From Facklamia sp. 7083-14-GEN3 (lineage in GTDB: Bacteria; Bacillota; Bacilli; Lactobacillales; Aerococcaceae), in NCBI RefSeq assembly GCF_024742075.1, contig NZ_JANSGD010000003.1, forward strand, positions 1 to 64,000: a DNA stretch of 64,000 nucleotides, read 5' to 3'. The notes under the pieces are model-generated. The model was not told the DNA's origin, did not search any database, and saw nothing but the letters and a program-made list of their open reading frames with translations. Shown one piece after another: positions 53,115-61,309 of this stretch. The translations under genes and the position numbers were made by a program. Within the stretch, counting starts at the first letter, position 1. Each line of letters opens with the position of its first letter.

Positions 53115-55079
53115 ATGAAGAAAACAATTCAGCAGCTGATCAATAAATCGGCCATTTGCCTGTCGGTTATCTCTTTAATGGGCATGGCTCAAGTCTCAGC
53201 TAATACTACCCATGTGGTCGAAAAGGGCGATACAATTTATAGTCTAGCTCGACAATACGGCTTATCTGAACAAGAATTGATGGCTTTAAATGGCTTAACA
53301 ACTACAAATATAAATATAGGGACTCAGTTGATTGTGAGTAAAGGTGAAGAAGATAATAGCGGTAATCAAGAAGCGGCAGGATATTATGTCGTTCAAAAAG
53401 GTGATACCCTCTATTCCATTGCGAATCAATTTGGTTTATTAGTAGACCAATTGCGAGCATTAAACGGTCTCACAGGTAACTTTATAGATGTAGGTGATCG
53501 TTTAGCATTAAATGGTTCTTATACACCGGATCAACCACCGGTAGTGACTGAAGACTCAGCCACTTATGTGGTTCAAAAAGGCGATAGTCTTTATAAAATT
53601 GCGAATGCTTATGGCTTAACAGTCAGTCAGTTAAAGGCTATGAATGGACTGACTTCCGACTTCATTGATGTGGGTGACTTATTAGCAGTAGCTGACGGCG
53701 GAACCACTTCTGTGACACCGGGAGGTTCTAATCAAGGGACTAATGGCCAAGGTTCATACATTGTTAACAAAGGTGATAATCTTTCTACTATTGCTATAAG
53801 ATATGGTGTGACTGTCAATCAATTAATCGCATGGAACGGATTAGTTTCAGATTTGATCTATCCGGGAGATAAGTTAGCTATAAATTCAAACGGAACGACA
53901 GAGCTAACTCAACCTAACCGACCAAGTCAACCGTCATATTCATCCAATGCTTATACAATCGTTGCGGGTGATAATTTTGACACTATTGCTCAAGCTTATG
54001 GTATGACGGGCCGTCAACTGATGGCATTTAATGGCAGGACAGATACCATGATCTATCCAGGTGAAGTGATCTATTTACCAAGTTCAGCGTCGAATTATGT
54101 ACCGAGTCAACCTAATACAGGGTCTAGTACTTCAACGGCAACGGGTAATCAATCTATTGTTTCGCCAGATACATCAAATAATTCCCAACCACAAAGCGAT
54201 GGCCCGGTTATTAATAACGAAAAACCACAGTCACCTAAAAAAGAACCACGTGAAGTGAATATTCGCAAGCCTAAATCTTTACAAAAAGACGAAGACAAGC
54301 TTACGGATCCAACCACTAAGGCCTTAGATCCTGATAGTATTGATTTACCTACTCACCAAGTGGCTGAAGGGGAAAAATTAGCAGATATTGCCAAGGCTAA
54401 TGACATTGATGAGAAAGATCTACGCGAATGGAACGGTCTTTTAAATGATGCGATTGAAATAGGTGATATCCTTTACTTGAAAGATCCAAGTCAAGCAATT
54501 ACAGTCTTTAAGCAAGCCCGTCCTTTAGAAGATGTTTATCCGATTAAGCATACCTTAATGGAAGGTGAAAGAATTCAAGATTTATTAGAAGTTTACCCAG
54601 TTACAGAAGCTCAAATTATTGAATGGAGCGAATTGGAAGAAGGTGAAGCGATTGAGGAAGGAACCGAGTTAACCCTTTCTCACCCTGATAAGGCGCCTGA
54701 ATTATATACAGTAACTGAAGAAGATTCACTAGAAAGTATTGCAAGAGAGTATGATGTTCCTGTTGAAGCACTTCGTGAATGGAATGGCTTACTCGATAAT
54801 GTGGTCTATATTGGTGAAGAAATAGCAGTCACTAACCCATGGGTAGACTACCATCAAGTAGCTCCTGGTGAAACACTTGAAGTCTTAGCAGAAAAATATG
54901 AAGTAAGTATTGACCAATTGAGACAGTGGAACAATTTACCAGCTGAATCAATGGTTGTAAATGGCGTTTTAATTGTATCGGATCCGAAAGCTTTTGAAGT
55001 AGAAGATCAAGACAATGATAGCGACGCTAATAGCACTGAAGAAAAAAGCGCTGAAACTGAAGAAACAAGTGCTGAATAA
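53115..55079 (+). CDS. Secreted protein with about nine LysM modules and no catalytic domain
   Basis: 654 aa. Signal peptide (1-29, ending SAN). Five canonical LysMs (about 32-75, 90-133, 150-193, 217-260, 278-322), each of the VVQKGDTLYSIANQFGL type. A Pro/Ser/Thr/Asn linker (about 323-415) follows, then four divergent acidic LysM-like modules (about 417-640) such as HQVAEGEKLADIAKANDID and LYTVTEEDSLESIAREYDV, and a Glu/Asp tail. LysM binds GlcNAc in peptidoglycan or chitin. No amidase, CHAP, NlpC/P60 or glucosaminidase domain is present, so it is a wall-binding or scaffold protein. GGGGG SD upstream. Confidence 0.88.
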   Translation: MKKTIQQLINKSAICLSVISLMGMAQVSANTTHVVEKGDTIYSLARQYGLSEQELMALNGLTTTNINIGTQLIVSKGEEDNSGNQEAAGYYVVQKGDTLYSIANQFGLLVDQLRALNGLTGNFIDVGDRLALNGSYTPDQPPVVTEDSATYVVQKGDSLYKIANAYGLTVSQLKAMNGLTSDFIDVGDLLAVADGGTTSVTPGGSNQGTNGQGSYIVNKGDNLSTIAIRYGVTVNQLIAWNGLVSDLIYPGDKLAINSNGTTELTQPNRPSQPSYSSNAYTIVAGDNFDTIAQAYGMTGRQLMAFNGRTDTMIYPGEVIYLPSSASNYVPSQPNTGSSTSTATGNQSIVSPDTSNNSQPQSDGPVINNEKPQSPKKEPREVNIRKPKSLQKDEDKLTDPTTKALDPDSIDLPTHQVAEGEKLADIAKANDIDEKDLREWNGLLNDAIEIGDILYLKDPSQAITVFKQARPLEDVYPIKHTLMEGERIQDLLEVYPVTEAQIIEWSELEEGEAIEEGTELTLSHPDKAPELYTVTEEDSLESIAREYDVPVEALREWNGLLDNVVYIGEEIAVTNPWVDYHQVAPGETLEVLAEKYEVSIDQLRQWNNLPAESMVVNGVLIVSDPKAFEVEDQDNDSDANSTEEKSAETEETSAE

Positions 55080-55093
55080 AAAAAGGTAACAAC

Positions 55094-55127
55094 AAAAACA
55101 TCGCAAGCCTTGGCTGCGATGTTTTTT
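55094..55127 (+). terminator. Terminator after the nine-LysM gene
   Basis: AAAAACATCGCA / TGCGATGTTTTT, inner AGCCTTGGC, T-run. Confidence 0.85.
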
Positions 55128-55149
55128 ATTAGAATAAAATTTTAAGCCT

Positions 55150-56412
55150 TTACGAAGAAAGACTCGACCAAGCCGCGTGTTGTCCAGAAACAGCACCCGT
55201 TGCAAAAGCGGCGGTAATATTATAACCGCCTGTATACCCATTGATGTCAATGATTTCGCCACAGAAATAGAGGCCTTTCGTTAATTTGGATTCCATGGTT
55301 TGAGGGGTGATCTCCTTCAAGTTTATTCCTCCACCCGTTACAAAACCTTTTTCAATGGGTTGACTGCCATATACAGTGAGAGGAAATGCTTTGACTTGCT
55401 TCCACAGCGCTTCTTGTATCGAATGGTTGACTTGCTTATAGGCCATCTTTTCTTGGATTCCGACTTGTTCTTGAATTAAGCGACTGAGCTTTTCAGGTAA
55501 CCATGGGCGCAGAATGTTATCGACTTGTTTGTCTCTTTGTTCTTCTGCTAGAGCTTTGAGCTCTTCATAAGAAGTCCCAGGGACAAGGTCAATGGTTAAA
55601 TGGGCAACTTTTGGCTGGCTTTCTTTAAGGTATAAATTAACATGGCCGGAACATCTTAAGATGGCGGGTCCTGAATAACCAAAGTGGGTAAAGATCATAT
55701 CCATTTGATGGGCAACAATTGTCTTTCCATTATCATCTAAAACTTTAACATTGACGTCTCTTAATGAAATGCCTTGTAATGATTTGTCTTGAATAAAGGA
55801 ATCATTGGAAAGGAGGGGAACTTCAGTGGCATAAAAATCAGTCAGACTATGACCAGCATCTTTGGCCCATTTGTAGCCATCGCCTGTTGAGCCGGTGCGA
55901 GGATAAGCCTTACCACCTGAGGCTAAGATGACTGCCTTGGCAGTATATGTCGCTTTGCTAGTACGAACGCCTCTGACTGAAGCTGTTTCCTGATTATAAA
56001 GAACTTCTTCAACGGCTTCACCGGCAATTACTTCAATGGCATAATGTCTCATCTCATTAATCAGACAGTCGCGAATAGTGCGCGCAGAATCCGTTATAGG
56101 GAACATACGCCCGTGGTCTTCTTCTTTTAATGGAATATCACGCGATTGGAAAAAGTCGACAATATCTTGAGAGTCGAATTGATCTAGGACCGAGTAGAGG
56201 AACTTACCGTTACCAGGAATATGATCAATCAGGATTTCGCGTGGTGATCGGTTGGTGACATTGCATCGTCCACCACCAGTCAGAATTAACTTGCGACCTA
56301 ATTTGCTGTTTTTTTCTAAAAGTAGAACTTTGGCTCCATTAAGACCGGCATGAATGGCTGCCATCATGCCACTGGTGCCGCCGCCTATTACAATTACATC
56401 ATACTGAGTCAT
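55150..56412 (-). CDS. NAD(P)/FAD-dependent oxidoreductase (HI0933/BaiN family)
   Basis: 420 aa from ATG 56412, which has AAGGAGGGG upstream; an open frame extends 24 codons further but without SD. FAD-binding MTQYDVIVIGGGTSGMMAA at the N terminus, LLEKNSKLGRKLILTGGGRCNVTN, ILASGGKAYPRTGSTGDG, and the C-terminal FCGEIIDINGYTGGYNITAAFATG. Substrates of this family are poorly known (BaiN and aminoacetone oxidase are related). Leftward, downstream of the niaR-niaX unit but with its own SD and a terminator between. Confidence 0.9.
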   Translation of the reverse strand: MTQYDVIVIGGGTSGMMAAIHAGLNGAKVLLLEKNSKLGRKLILTGGGRCNVTNRSPREILIDHIPGNGKFLYSVLDQFDSQDIVDFFQSRDIPLKEEDHGRMFPITDSARTIRDCLINEMRHYAIEVIAGEAVEEVLYNQETASVRGVRTSKATYTAKAVILASGGKAYPRTGSTGDGYKWAKDAGHSLTDFYATEVPLLSNDSFIQDKSLQGISLRDVNVKVLDDNGKTIVAHQMDMIFTHFGYSGPAILRCSGHVNLYLKESQPKVAHLTIDLVPGTSYEELKALAEEQRDKQVDNILRPWLPEKLSRLIQEQVGIQEKMAYKQVNHSIQEALWKQVKAFPLTVYGSQPIEKGFVTGGGINLKEITPQTMESKLTKGLYFCGEIIDINGYTGGYNITAAFATGAVSGQHAAWSSLSS

Positions 56413-56464
56413 TTTTCCCCTCCTTACTTGAGAATTCGGTCTGATTGTATCATAAGACAAAAAT

Positions 56465-56493
56465 AAAAGGCAAAGTGTTTCCACTTGCCTTTT
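56465..56493 (-). terminator. Terminator of niaR-niaX
   Basis: AAAAGGCAAAGTG / CACTTGCCTTTT, loop TTTC, one bulged A; on the minus strand TTTTATTTTTG follows. Confidence 0.72.
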
Positions 56494-56508
56494 ACTAAAA
56501 AGGATTTG

Positions 56509-57072
56509 CTATACAGTTGGATAGACAGGAATCTTAGCTCGTGTTGCTAATTGTTTAGCGAAATAATCGCTTAAGAAATAATCAACCATGCCGTGGATAA
56601 CCGTTCCTCCACCCACTAGGACAATTAAAACGTATAAGAAGTTTTCACTAGCAGTGCTTAAACCAAACTGGGTTAGGAAGAAGACAACCGCAACTTCTGC
56701 TGCAGCATGGACAATATTGATAATGACTGAGAAAGTCCATTTGTTGCTAGTAGTTGATAGCCATTCCGGACGTTGTTGTAACATCTTAGCGCCCACATAG
56801 GCAAAGACAACATGGGAAGCTGCACGCGCTACGATAATCAATGGAAAACCTGCTAATTGAAAACCAAGGCTTGTTCCTAAACTGACTAAAACAGCGGTAA
56901 ATGGGGAGATGAACATCGCCACAAAAATGGCCACATGACTAGCTAAAGTATAAGAAGCCGGTGGAATGACAATTTTTAGAGGCATAACAATAGGAATAAT
57001 GATACCGATGGCAGTTAAAAGACTGGCAAAGGTTAATTGACGCGTTTTTGATAATTTTATTGTCTGTGGCAT
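56509..57072 (-). CDS. niaX: Niacin ECF transporter S component NiaX
   Basis: 187 aa with about six TMs, typical of ECF S components (LTFASLLTAIGIIIPIVMP opening, with the Ala-rich helix TM1 that docks EcfT). It is downstream of niaR, which controls niacin uptake genes in Firmicutes, and NiaX is the usual partner. The EcfA/EcfA'/EcfT module must be encoded elsewhere. ATCGGAGGACACT precedes the ATG. Substrate assigned from context and memory of the family. Confidence 0.78.
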   Translation of the reverse strand: MPQTIKLSKTRQLTFASLLTAIGIIIPIVMPLKIVIPPASYTLASHVAIFVAMFISPFTAVLVSLGTSLGFQLAGFPLIIVARAASHVVFAYVGAKMLQQRPEWLSTTSNKWTFSVIINIVHAAAEVAVVFFLTQFGLSTASENFLYVLIVLVGGGTVIHGMVDYFLSDYFAKQLATRAKIPVYPTV

Positions 57073-57107
57073 AGTGTCCTCCGATAATATGTATTTAATC
57101 TAAGCGA

Positions 57108-57136
57108 AGTTTAGCAGTAAACTTAACAGGTGTCAA
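57108..57136 (-). promoter_or_regulatory. Predicted niaX promoter embedded in an operator candidate
   Basis: Minus strand: TTGACA (57131-57136), 17-bp spacer, TAAACT (57108-57113). The -35 lies inside the 20-bp palindrome at 57126-57145. Confidence 0.55.
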
Positions 57137-57145
57137 GACAACTGT
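57126..57145. promoter_or_regulatory. Candidate NiaR operator
   Basis: ACAGGTGTCAAGACAACTGT: 16 of 20 positions are dyad-symmetric. It lies between niaR and niaX and covers the niaX -35, as expected for a repressor site that responds to niacin. Confidence 0.6.
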
Positions 57146-57676
57146 TTAAATGTATAGTATTTCTTCATCTTCTAAAACTTTTTGAATCTGATCAAATTCT
57201 TTTAATGAAGGAACTTGGATAGTATGAGAGTGAATGCCATTAGTTAAAGAGGCTAACATTTCACCATCAAAAGCGGCCATTCGGTCTAAAAAAGCTTCAA
57301 GATCTGCTTGATTATTGATATGAAGAGCGGCTGAAAGTAAACCATAGACAGGATGTTCAATTTGAACATCTAAGATCTTACCTTGATGCGCCAAAATGGT
57401 TTCTAATTCTACTCGCATTTTAGAGTCATCATGGCGGCAAACAATCACACCCGTGTAGCCTTGCCTAGAAGCATCGACATTAGAGAGTGTGGGAATTAAA
57501 TATCCTTGATTGGTGGCCAAAATTTCGACCTTATAGTGGGCACGCAAGAGGGCGATATCCCCAACAATGACTTGGCGACTGACTTGATAACGACTGGCTA
57601 ATTCATTGGCCGTTACCGCTTCGCTTTGTTCTTTTAAAAATGCTAAAATGGCTTGACGTCTTTCTTGGGCTTTCAT
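57146..57676 (-). CDS. niaR: Niacin-responsive repressor NiaR (YrxA)
   Basis: 176 aa. N-terminal HTH_11 winged helix (AILAFLKEQSEAVTANELASRYQVSRQVIVGDI, in two pieces, about 9-41) and C-terminal 3H domain with the metal-binding histidines (VCRHDD, IEHPVYG, NGIHSHTI). It represses NAD biosynthesis or niacin uptake genes with niacin as co-repressor. TTTCAAAGGAAG precedes the ATG. niaX follows 73 bases downstream. Confidence 0.9.
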   Translation of the reverse strand: MKAQERRQAILAFLKEQSEAVTANELASRYQVSRQVIVGDIALLRAHYKVEILATNQGYLIPTLSNVDASRQGYTGVIVCRHDDSKMRVELETILAHQGKILDVQIEHPVYGLLSAALHINNQADLEAFLDRMAAFDGEMLASLTNGIHSHTIQVPSLKEFDQIQKVLEDEEILYI

Positions 57677-57766
57677 AAATTCACTTCCTTTGAAAAGATT
57701 ATAACATGAAGTTAAATAATAATTGATTGAAAGTAAAATAAATTTGAAGCAGTGTGAGAAAATCGC

Positions 57767-57796
57767 TTGACATTAAGGGTTGATAAGGAATATAAT
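57767..57796 (+). promoter_or_regulatory. Strong promoter of rplM-rpsI
   Basis: Perfect TTGACA (57767-57772), 18-bp spacer, perfect TATAAT (57791-57796). Confidence 0.8.
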
Positions 57797-57799
57797 AGT

Positions 57800-57866
57800 G
57801 GACGGTATTGTTTACCCCACACATGAGCCCCGGAAACTCATCGTAACCGTAAACAACTAGACAAAT
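57800..57866 (+). ncRNA. L13 leader (autoregulatory ribosomal-protein leader)
   Basis: The transcript leader contains GTTTACCCCACACATGAG, then CCCCGGAAACTCATCGTAACC and GTAAAC, forming an outer stem GTTTAC/GTAAAC (57810-57815 with 57849-57854) and an inner stem TGAG/CTCA. This is the pattern of the Firmicute L13 leader, to which L13 binds to repress its own operon. Confidence 0.82.
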
Positions 57867-57882
57867 ATTGGAGGAAAACAAC

Positions 57883-58326
57883 GTGCGTCAAACATATATG
57901 GCTAAAAAGAACGAAGTTGAACGCAACTGGGTATTATTAGATGCCACAGACATCCCTTTGGGACGCCTTTCAACTGTTGTAGCATCAATCTTACGTGGAA
58001 AAAATAAACCAACTTATACACCACACGTGGATACTGGTGATTTTGTAATTGTAATCAACGCAGAAAAAGTTGCCTTAACAGGTAAAAAAGCGACAGACAA
58101 GAAATATTATAACTACTCAGGACATCCTGGTGGAATGCGCGTCACTACAGCAGGTGAAATGCGCGATAAGAAACCTACACGCTTAATCGAACGTTCAGTA
58201 AAAGGAATGTTACCAGATAACCGTTTAGGTCGTAAACAATTCACTAAACTTTTTGTCTATGAAGGTTCAGAGCACAATCATGCGGCTCAACAACCTAAAC
58301 ACTTAGACATCAACACATTAATTTAA
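57883..58326 (+). CDS. rplM: 50S ribosomal protein L13
   Basis: 147 aa. I take GTG 57883, seven bases after GGAGGA, giving the usual opening [21 protein letters not shown]; the in-frame TTG at 57868 is too close to that [22 protein letters not shown] and [17 protein letters not shown] are family signatures. L13 is an early large-subunit assembly protein. Confidence 0.97.
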   Translation: MRQTYMAKKNEVERNWVLLDATDIPLGRLSTVVASILRGKNKPTYTPHVDTGDFVIVINAEKVALTGKKATDKKYYNYSGHPGGMRVTTAGEMRDKKPTRLIERSVKGMLPDNRLGRKQFTKLFVYEGSEHNHAAQQPKHLDINTLI

Positions 58327-58337
58327 GGAGGGATTAA

Positions 58338-58730
58338 ATGGCTACAGTACAATACTTAGGAACAGGTCGTCGTAAAAATTCATCAGCTCGTGTACGCTTA
58401 ATACCAGGAACTGGCGAATTTACTGTAAATGGTAAGCCTTTGGCAGAATACATTCCATTTGCTCACTTACATGAAGTAATTAACCAACCCTTCAACGCTA
58501 CAGAAACTTTAGGATCTTATGATGTTATTGTTAACGTTAAAGGTGGAGGCTTCTCTGGACAATCAGGTGCCATTCGTCACGGAATCGCACGTGCACTATT
58601 AAACGTGGATCCAGACTTCCGTCCTGCATTAAAATCAGCTGGACTTCTAACACGTGACCCTCGTATGGTAGAACGTAAGAAACCAGGTTTTAAGAAAGCG
58701 CGTAAAGCTTCACAATTCTCAAAACGTTAG
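58338..58730 (+). CDS. rpsI: 30S ribosomal protein S9
   Basis: 130 aa. Opens [18 protein letters not shown], has [20 protein letters not shown], and ends [14 protein letters not shown], the tail that reaches the P-site tRNA. In many Firmicutes the 3' end of rpsI is an integration site for mobile elements, and here non-core DNA follows soon after. Confidence 0.97.
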   Translation: MATVQYLGTGRRKNSSARVRLIPGTGEFTVNGKPLAEYIPFAHLHEVINQPFNATETLGSYDVIVNVKGGGFSGQSGAIRHGIARALLNVDPDFRPALKSAGLLTRDPRMVERKKPGFKKARKASQFSKR

Positions 58731-58735
58731 GACAG

Positions 58736-58800
58736 TCGTTGCGAACTTGTTCGCTTACGAATGTGCTATGGGACGGAGATTCCGCAGGAATCGAGTGCCA
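58736..58800 (+). other. Structured 3' untranslated segment after rpsI
   Basis: Two perfect small hairpins: GCGAAC-TT-GTTCGC (58741-58754) and GATTCC-GCA-GGAATC (58779-58793). Richer in G+C than the surrounding intergenic DNA. No ORF of note. Confidence 0.55.
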
Positions 58801-58823
58801 ATCATGTATTACATCAAAAATTC

Positions 58824-58859
58824 AAGACACTTTTCTTTATTGGAAGGTGTCTTTTTTTT
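58824..58859 (+). terminator. Terminator of rplM-rpsI
   Basis: AAGACACTTTTC / GGAAGGTGTCTT with a six-base loop and eight T residues. Confidence 0.85.
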
Positions 58860-59002
58860 GTTTTGGCTAACTTTTAGCTAACTATTCTTTTAAATTTCTA
58901 TAATCCGCTTATTGGAAGAATTTAAAGAATTACATTTTATCCGAACTATAAAGCAGGAATTGAATAAAAATTAAAGGAGAATCCGGAGTGGTATAACCTT
59001 AA

Positions 59003-59257
59003 AATATATTTTATTATGACGATCCAGAAGAAACAGAAGAAGAACGCATTAATAATAATATGGCGAAAGAATATGGAATGCCAAAACTATCAAAGTTAAA
59101 AGGATATTATGATCCGAACAAATCGAAATATTGTACAGAAATTCAGCAACATAATGCATTATTAAGGACAGGTACTATTTATGCTCAACTTGATTTTGAA
59201 CTTAAAATTATTCGCGAAATATTCCACGAAGAGGGTTACTACAACTATCAATATTAG
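59003..59257 (+). pseudogene. Remnant of a small acidic protein, N terminus missing
   Basis: An open frame runs from after a stop at 59000 with no usable start: FYYDDPEETEEERINNN, then ATG 59060 and MAKEYGMPKLSKLKGYYDPN to EEGYYNYQY. The ATG at 59060 has no SD and lies in mid-frame of coding-looking sequence, so I read it as the C-terminal part of a longer gene truncated at its 5' end; a genuine 65-aa protein from 59060 is the alternative. Function unknown. Confidence 0.45.
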
Positions 59258-59268
59258 GAGAAAATACA

Positions 59269-59391
59269 ATGGGTAAAGCTATTAACCTATTTAGGTATAT
59301 TACCGATTTTATCTATAGAGGAATCTATAAAGGATATCATAGTTGCGGTTTATCAGACGAAGGGATAAAAAATTTATACAATAAATTATAA
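59269..59391 (+). CDS. 40-codon small ORF
   Basis: MGKAINLFRYITDFIYRGIY, then KGYHSCGLSDEGIKNLYNKL. ATTAGGAG lies nine bases before the ATG and overlaps the stop of the preceding frame, so the two are coupled. Amphipathic, Tyr- and Ile-rich. Too short to classify; found in the element only. Confidence 0.45.
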   Translation: MGKAINLFRYITDFIYRGIYKGYHSCGLSDEGIKNLYNKL

Positions 59392-59464
59392 TTGAGAAAA
59401 ATAGTTTTTTGTTTGATAGTGGTTATTACATCAACCCGAAAACAGACCAATTCCTTTCACTTTA

Positions 59465-59490
59465 CACCTCGCCAGTCGGGGTGGTTTTTG
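59465..59490 (+). terminator. Terminator in the accessory region
   Basis: CACCTCG / CGGGGTG with loop CCAGT, then GTTTTTGG. One T-G pair. Confidence 0.6.
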
Positions 59491-59524
59491 GTATAGTTAT
59501 ATTAAAAAAAGAGGAATTGATAAT

Positions 59525-60445
59525 ATGGATGAGAAGAAATATCAATGTGAATATTATCGTGTTACAACTTTGAATGGTAATAATGAAGCTGAATTATTTG
59601 ACTTGCAAAATTGGATTAATATTTTACAAATAACGAATTATCAAACGAATGTTAGAGAGTACCTTGATGACTATGTCAGAATTGAAGATATTCATTTTGA
59701 TCCAGTTTTTAGATGTTGGTTTATGCAGTTTGTTAGAATTAGAAGTAAAGATGTCCCTCTGCTTTGTAAAATGGATCAAGTTTCCACCGAATTAGCTTTA
59801 GAAGAAAACCAGTTTATTGCTGAACCAATGGTGTGTCTGTACGACCCAAATTTACATTTATTAATGATACAAAAAAACAGAGATAGTGTTTCTGCGGTTG
59901 GAATAAAAAATTATATTAATGAGTTCTTACATAATATCGACATAAATTTAGATCGTGTCTTTAATAGGTCTTCTTTAAACAGAATTAGGAATGCGGAAGC
60001 CACCAAAAAAATACGAATTAGACTAGCTGAATTGGATAATTTGAATATAGAAAATGATAATTGGTGGAATACAAAAATAGGAAAAGCGATAAAAGCTGTG
60101 AGAGGAGTAAATATTCCTTATGTAGAACTCAGTTTATCAGTTGGACATTATAGAAAAAGAGAAATCGACGAGTCAGAATCAGAATATTTATTGGAAAAAA
60201 TAGTTGATAACCCTGAAATGTTTGACAAAGTAGAGTATACAATTTTAGAGGAAGGGAAATCACAGCTAATAAATATTTTTTCTGACGCTATAAAAGATTC
60301 CATGACATTTAATCTCCCATCAAACGCTGTCTTAAGATTTGATGTAGTTAGCCAAGCAATGGGGGAAATATATTACGGTTATGATAATGAAAGAGGAAGA
60401 AGAGATATGCTACAAAGTATGTTGGCAATAGCTGATAGGGAGTGA
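59525..60445 (+). CDS. DUF6731-like protein, first gene of a two-gene cassette
   Basis: 306 aa soluble protein of unknown function. Patterns I associate with DUF6731: an N-terminal YRVTTLNGNNEAELFDLQNWI, then FMQFVRIRSKDVPL, FIAEPMVCLYDPNLHLLMIQ followed by KNRDSVSAVGIKNYINEFL, and a C-terminal SNAVLRFDVVSQAMGEIYYG. No nuclease or NTPase motif is evident. AAAGAGGAATTG precedes the ATG. Its stop overlaps the region of the next start, so the two genes are coupled. The cargo position in a mobile element makes a defence or exclusion function plausible, not shown. Confidence 0.72.
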   Translation: MDEKKYQCEYYRVTTLNGNNEAELFDLQNWINILQITNYQTNVREYLDDYVRIEDIHFDPVFRCWFMQFVRIRSKDVPLLCKMDQVSTELALEENQFIAEPMVCLYDPNLHLLMIQKNRDSVSAVGIKNYINEFLHNIDINLDRVFNRSSLNRIRNAEATKKIRIRLAELDNLNIENDNWWNTKIGKAIKAVRGVNIPYVELSLSVGHYRKREIDESESEYLLEKIVDNPEMFDKVEYTILEEGKSQLINIFSDAIKDSMTFNLPSNAVLRFDVVSQAMGEIYYGYDNERGRRDMLQSMLAIADRE

Positions 60446-60450
60446 GAAAA

Positions 60451-60990
60451 ATGAAAAAAAAAGGTTTGATTGATAAGTTCGTTTTAATAGTCCCTTATTT
60501 ATTTGGGTTTGCCTTTATAATATTCTGTTTAATTTATAAGCCAGTTGTTATGAAATCGGAAGGAATAGATAATTTATTCAATCACTTTATTACTTTTTCT
60601 TCTATAATTGTAGGGGTTCTTATAGCTTTGTTCAGTGTTTTAATATCCCTAGATAATACTACAATTATGAAAGAGTTAGAGAGGGTAGAAGGTGAAAAAT
60701 TATTAGTTCAATTTGGAACGGAAACGTTGCTTTCGAATTTAATGCTTTTAGTATATACAGTAATGTTACAGTTTCTGGTATCAAATCAAATTTTTGAAAA
60801 ATATTTAAATATTTTAATATCAATTTGCCTAGGGATTGCTATAACGACACTTGTTTCTTCGATAAGGACGACTTACTATTTTTTGATAGTTCCTTTAAAC
60901 AAAAACAATAAAAGAATTAAAGAGAATTCACCTCTCACGGAAGAAGATAAAGAAAAATTACAAAAAAAATACTCAAAAAATCAAGCTTAG
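60451..60990 (+). CDS. Four-helix membrane protein, second gene of the cassette
   Basis: 179 aa from ATG 60451 with GGGAG upstream (a GTG at 60442 overlaps the previous stop and could be used). Hydrophobic helices at about 9-28, 44-65, 90-110 and 117-138, with a charged C-terminal tail (NKNNKRIKENSPLTEEDKEK). No known family. A small multi-helix membrane partner of a soluble sensor is a common design in abortive-infection and exclusion systems, so this could be the effector; that is inference. Confidence 0.7.
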   Translation: MKKKGLIDKFVLIVPYLFGFAFIIFCLIYKPVVMKSEGIDNLFNHFITFSSIIVGVLIALFSVLISLDNTTIMKELERVEGEKLLVQFGTETLLSNLMLLVYTVMLQFLVSNQIFEKYLNILISICLGIAITTLVSSIRTTYYFLIVPLNKNNKRIKENSPLTEEDKEKLQKKYSKNQA

Positions 60991-61022
60991 TTAAAATAAT
61001 TAAAAAGTATAACATGAATCAA

Positions 61023-61047
61023 AGATACCCCAACCGGTGTCTTTTTA
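61023..61047 (+). terminator. Terminator after the two-gene cassette
   Basis: AGATACC / GGTGTCT (one T-G pair), loop CCAACC, followed by TTTTTATTA. Confidence 0.6.
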
Positions 61048-61072
61048 TTATGCACTAAATAGAGGAGATTAC

Positions 61073-61309
61073 ATGGACGAAGAATTACACGATATTAATA
61101 TTAAAATTTGAGTTTTTGGCTTTAAAGCAGTTTACCGCGATGGGGAGCCAGTTGTTAAGATATCTCTAATACATTTAGAAGCGACAGCTAAGATGAACGG
61201 AGAAGATGTAACCGTTGGTTTGCCGTACTCACCGGATGTAAAGATAGGCGATTTAGTTCATTGTGTTAAGGAAGCTAAACGTAGGCATGAAAAAACAATT
61301 CCAAGCTAA
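61073..61309 (+). pseudogene. Small phage-type gene interrupted by a stop codon
   Basis: AGAGGAG then ATG 61073, reading MDEELHDINIKI, TGA at 61109-61111, then in the same frame VFGFKAVYRDGEPVVKISL through HEKTIPS to TAA at 61307-61309. One base change (TGG to TGA) would restore 78 residues. It overlaps the HNH gene start by 23 bases, the compact spacing of phage late-region genes. Function unknown. Confidence 0.55.

Noticed and set aside
58741-58754. GCGAAC-TT-GTTCGC read as a LexA box
   Set aside because: The half-site spacing is two bases, not the four required for the Gram-positive LexA box; it is better seen as a small hairpin.
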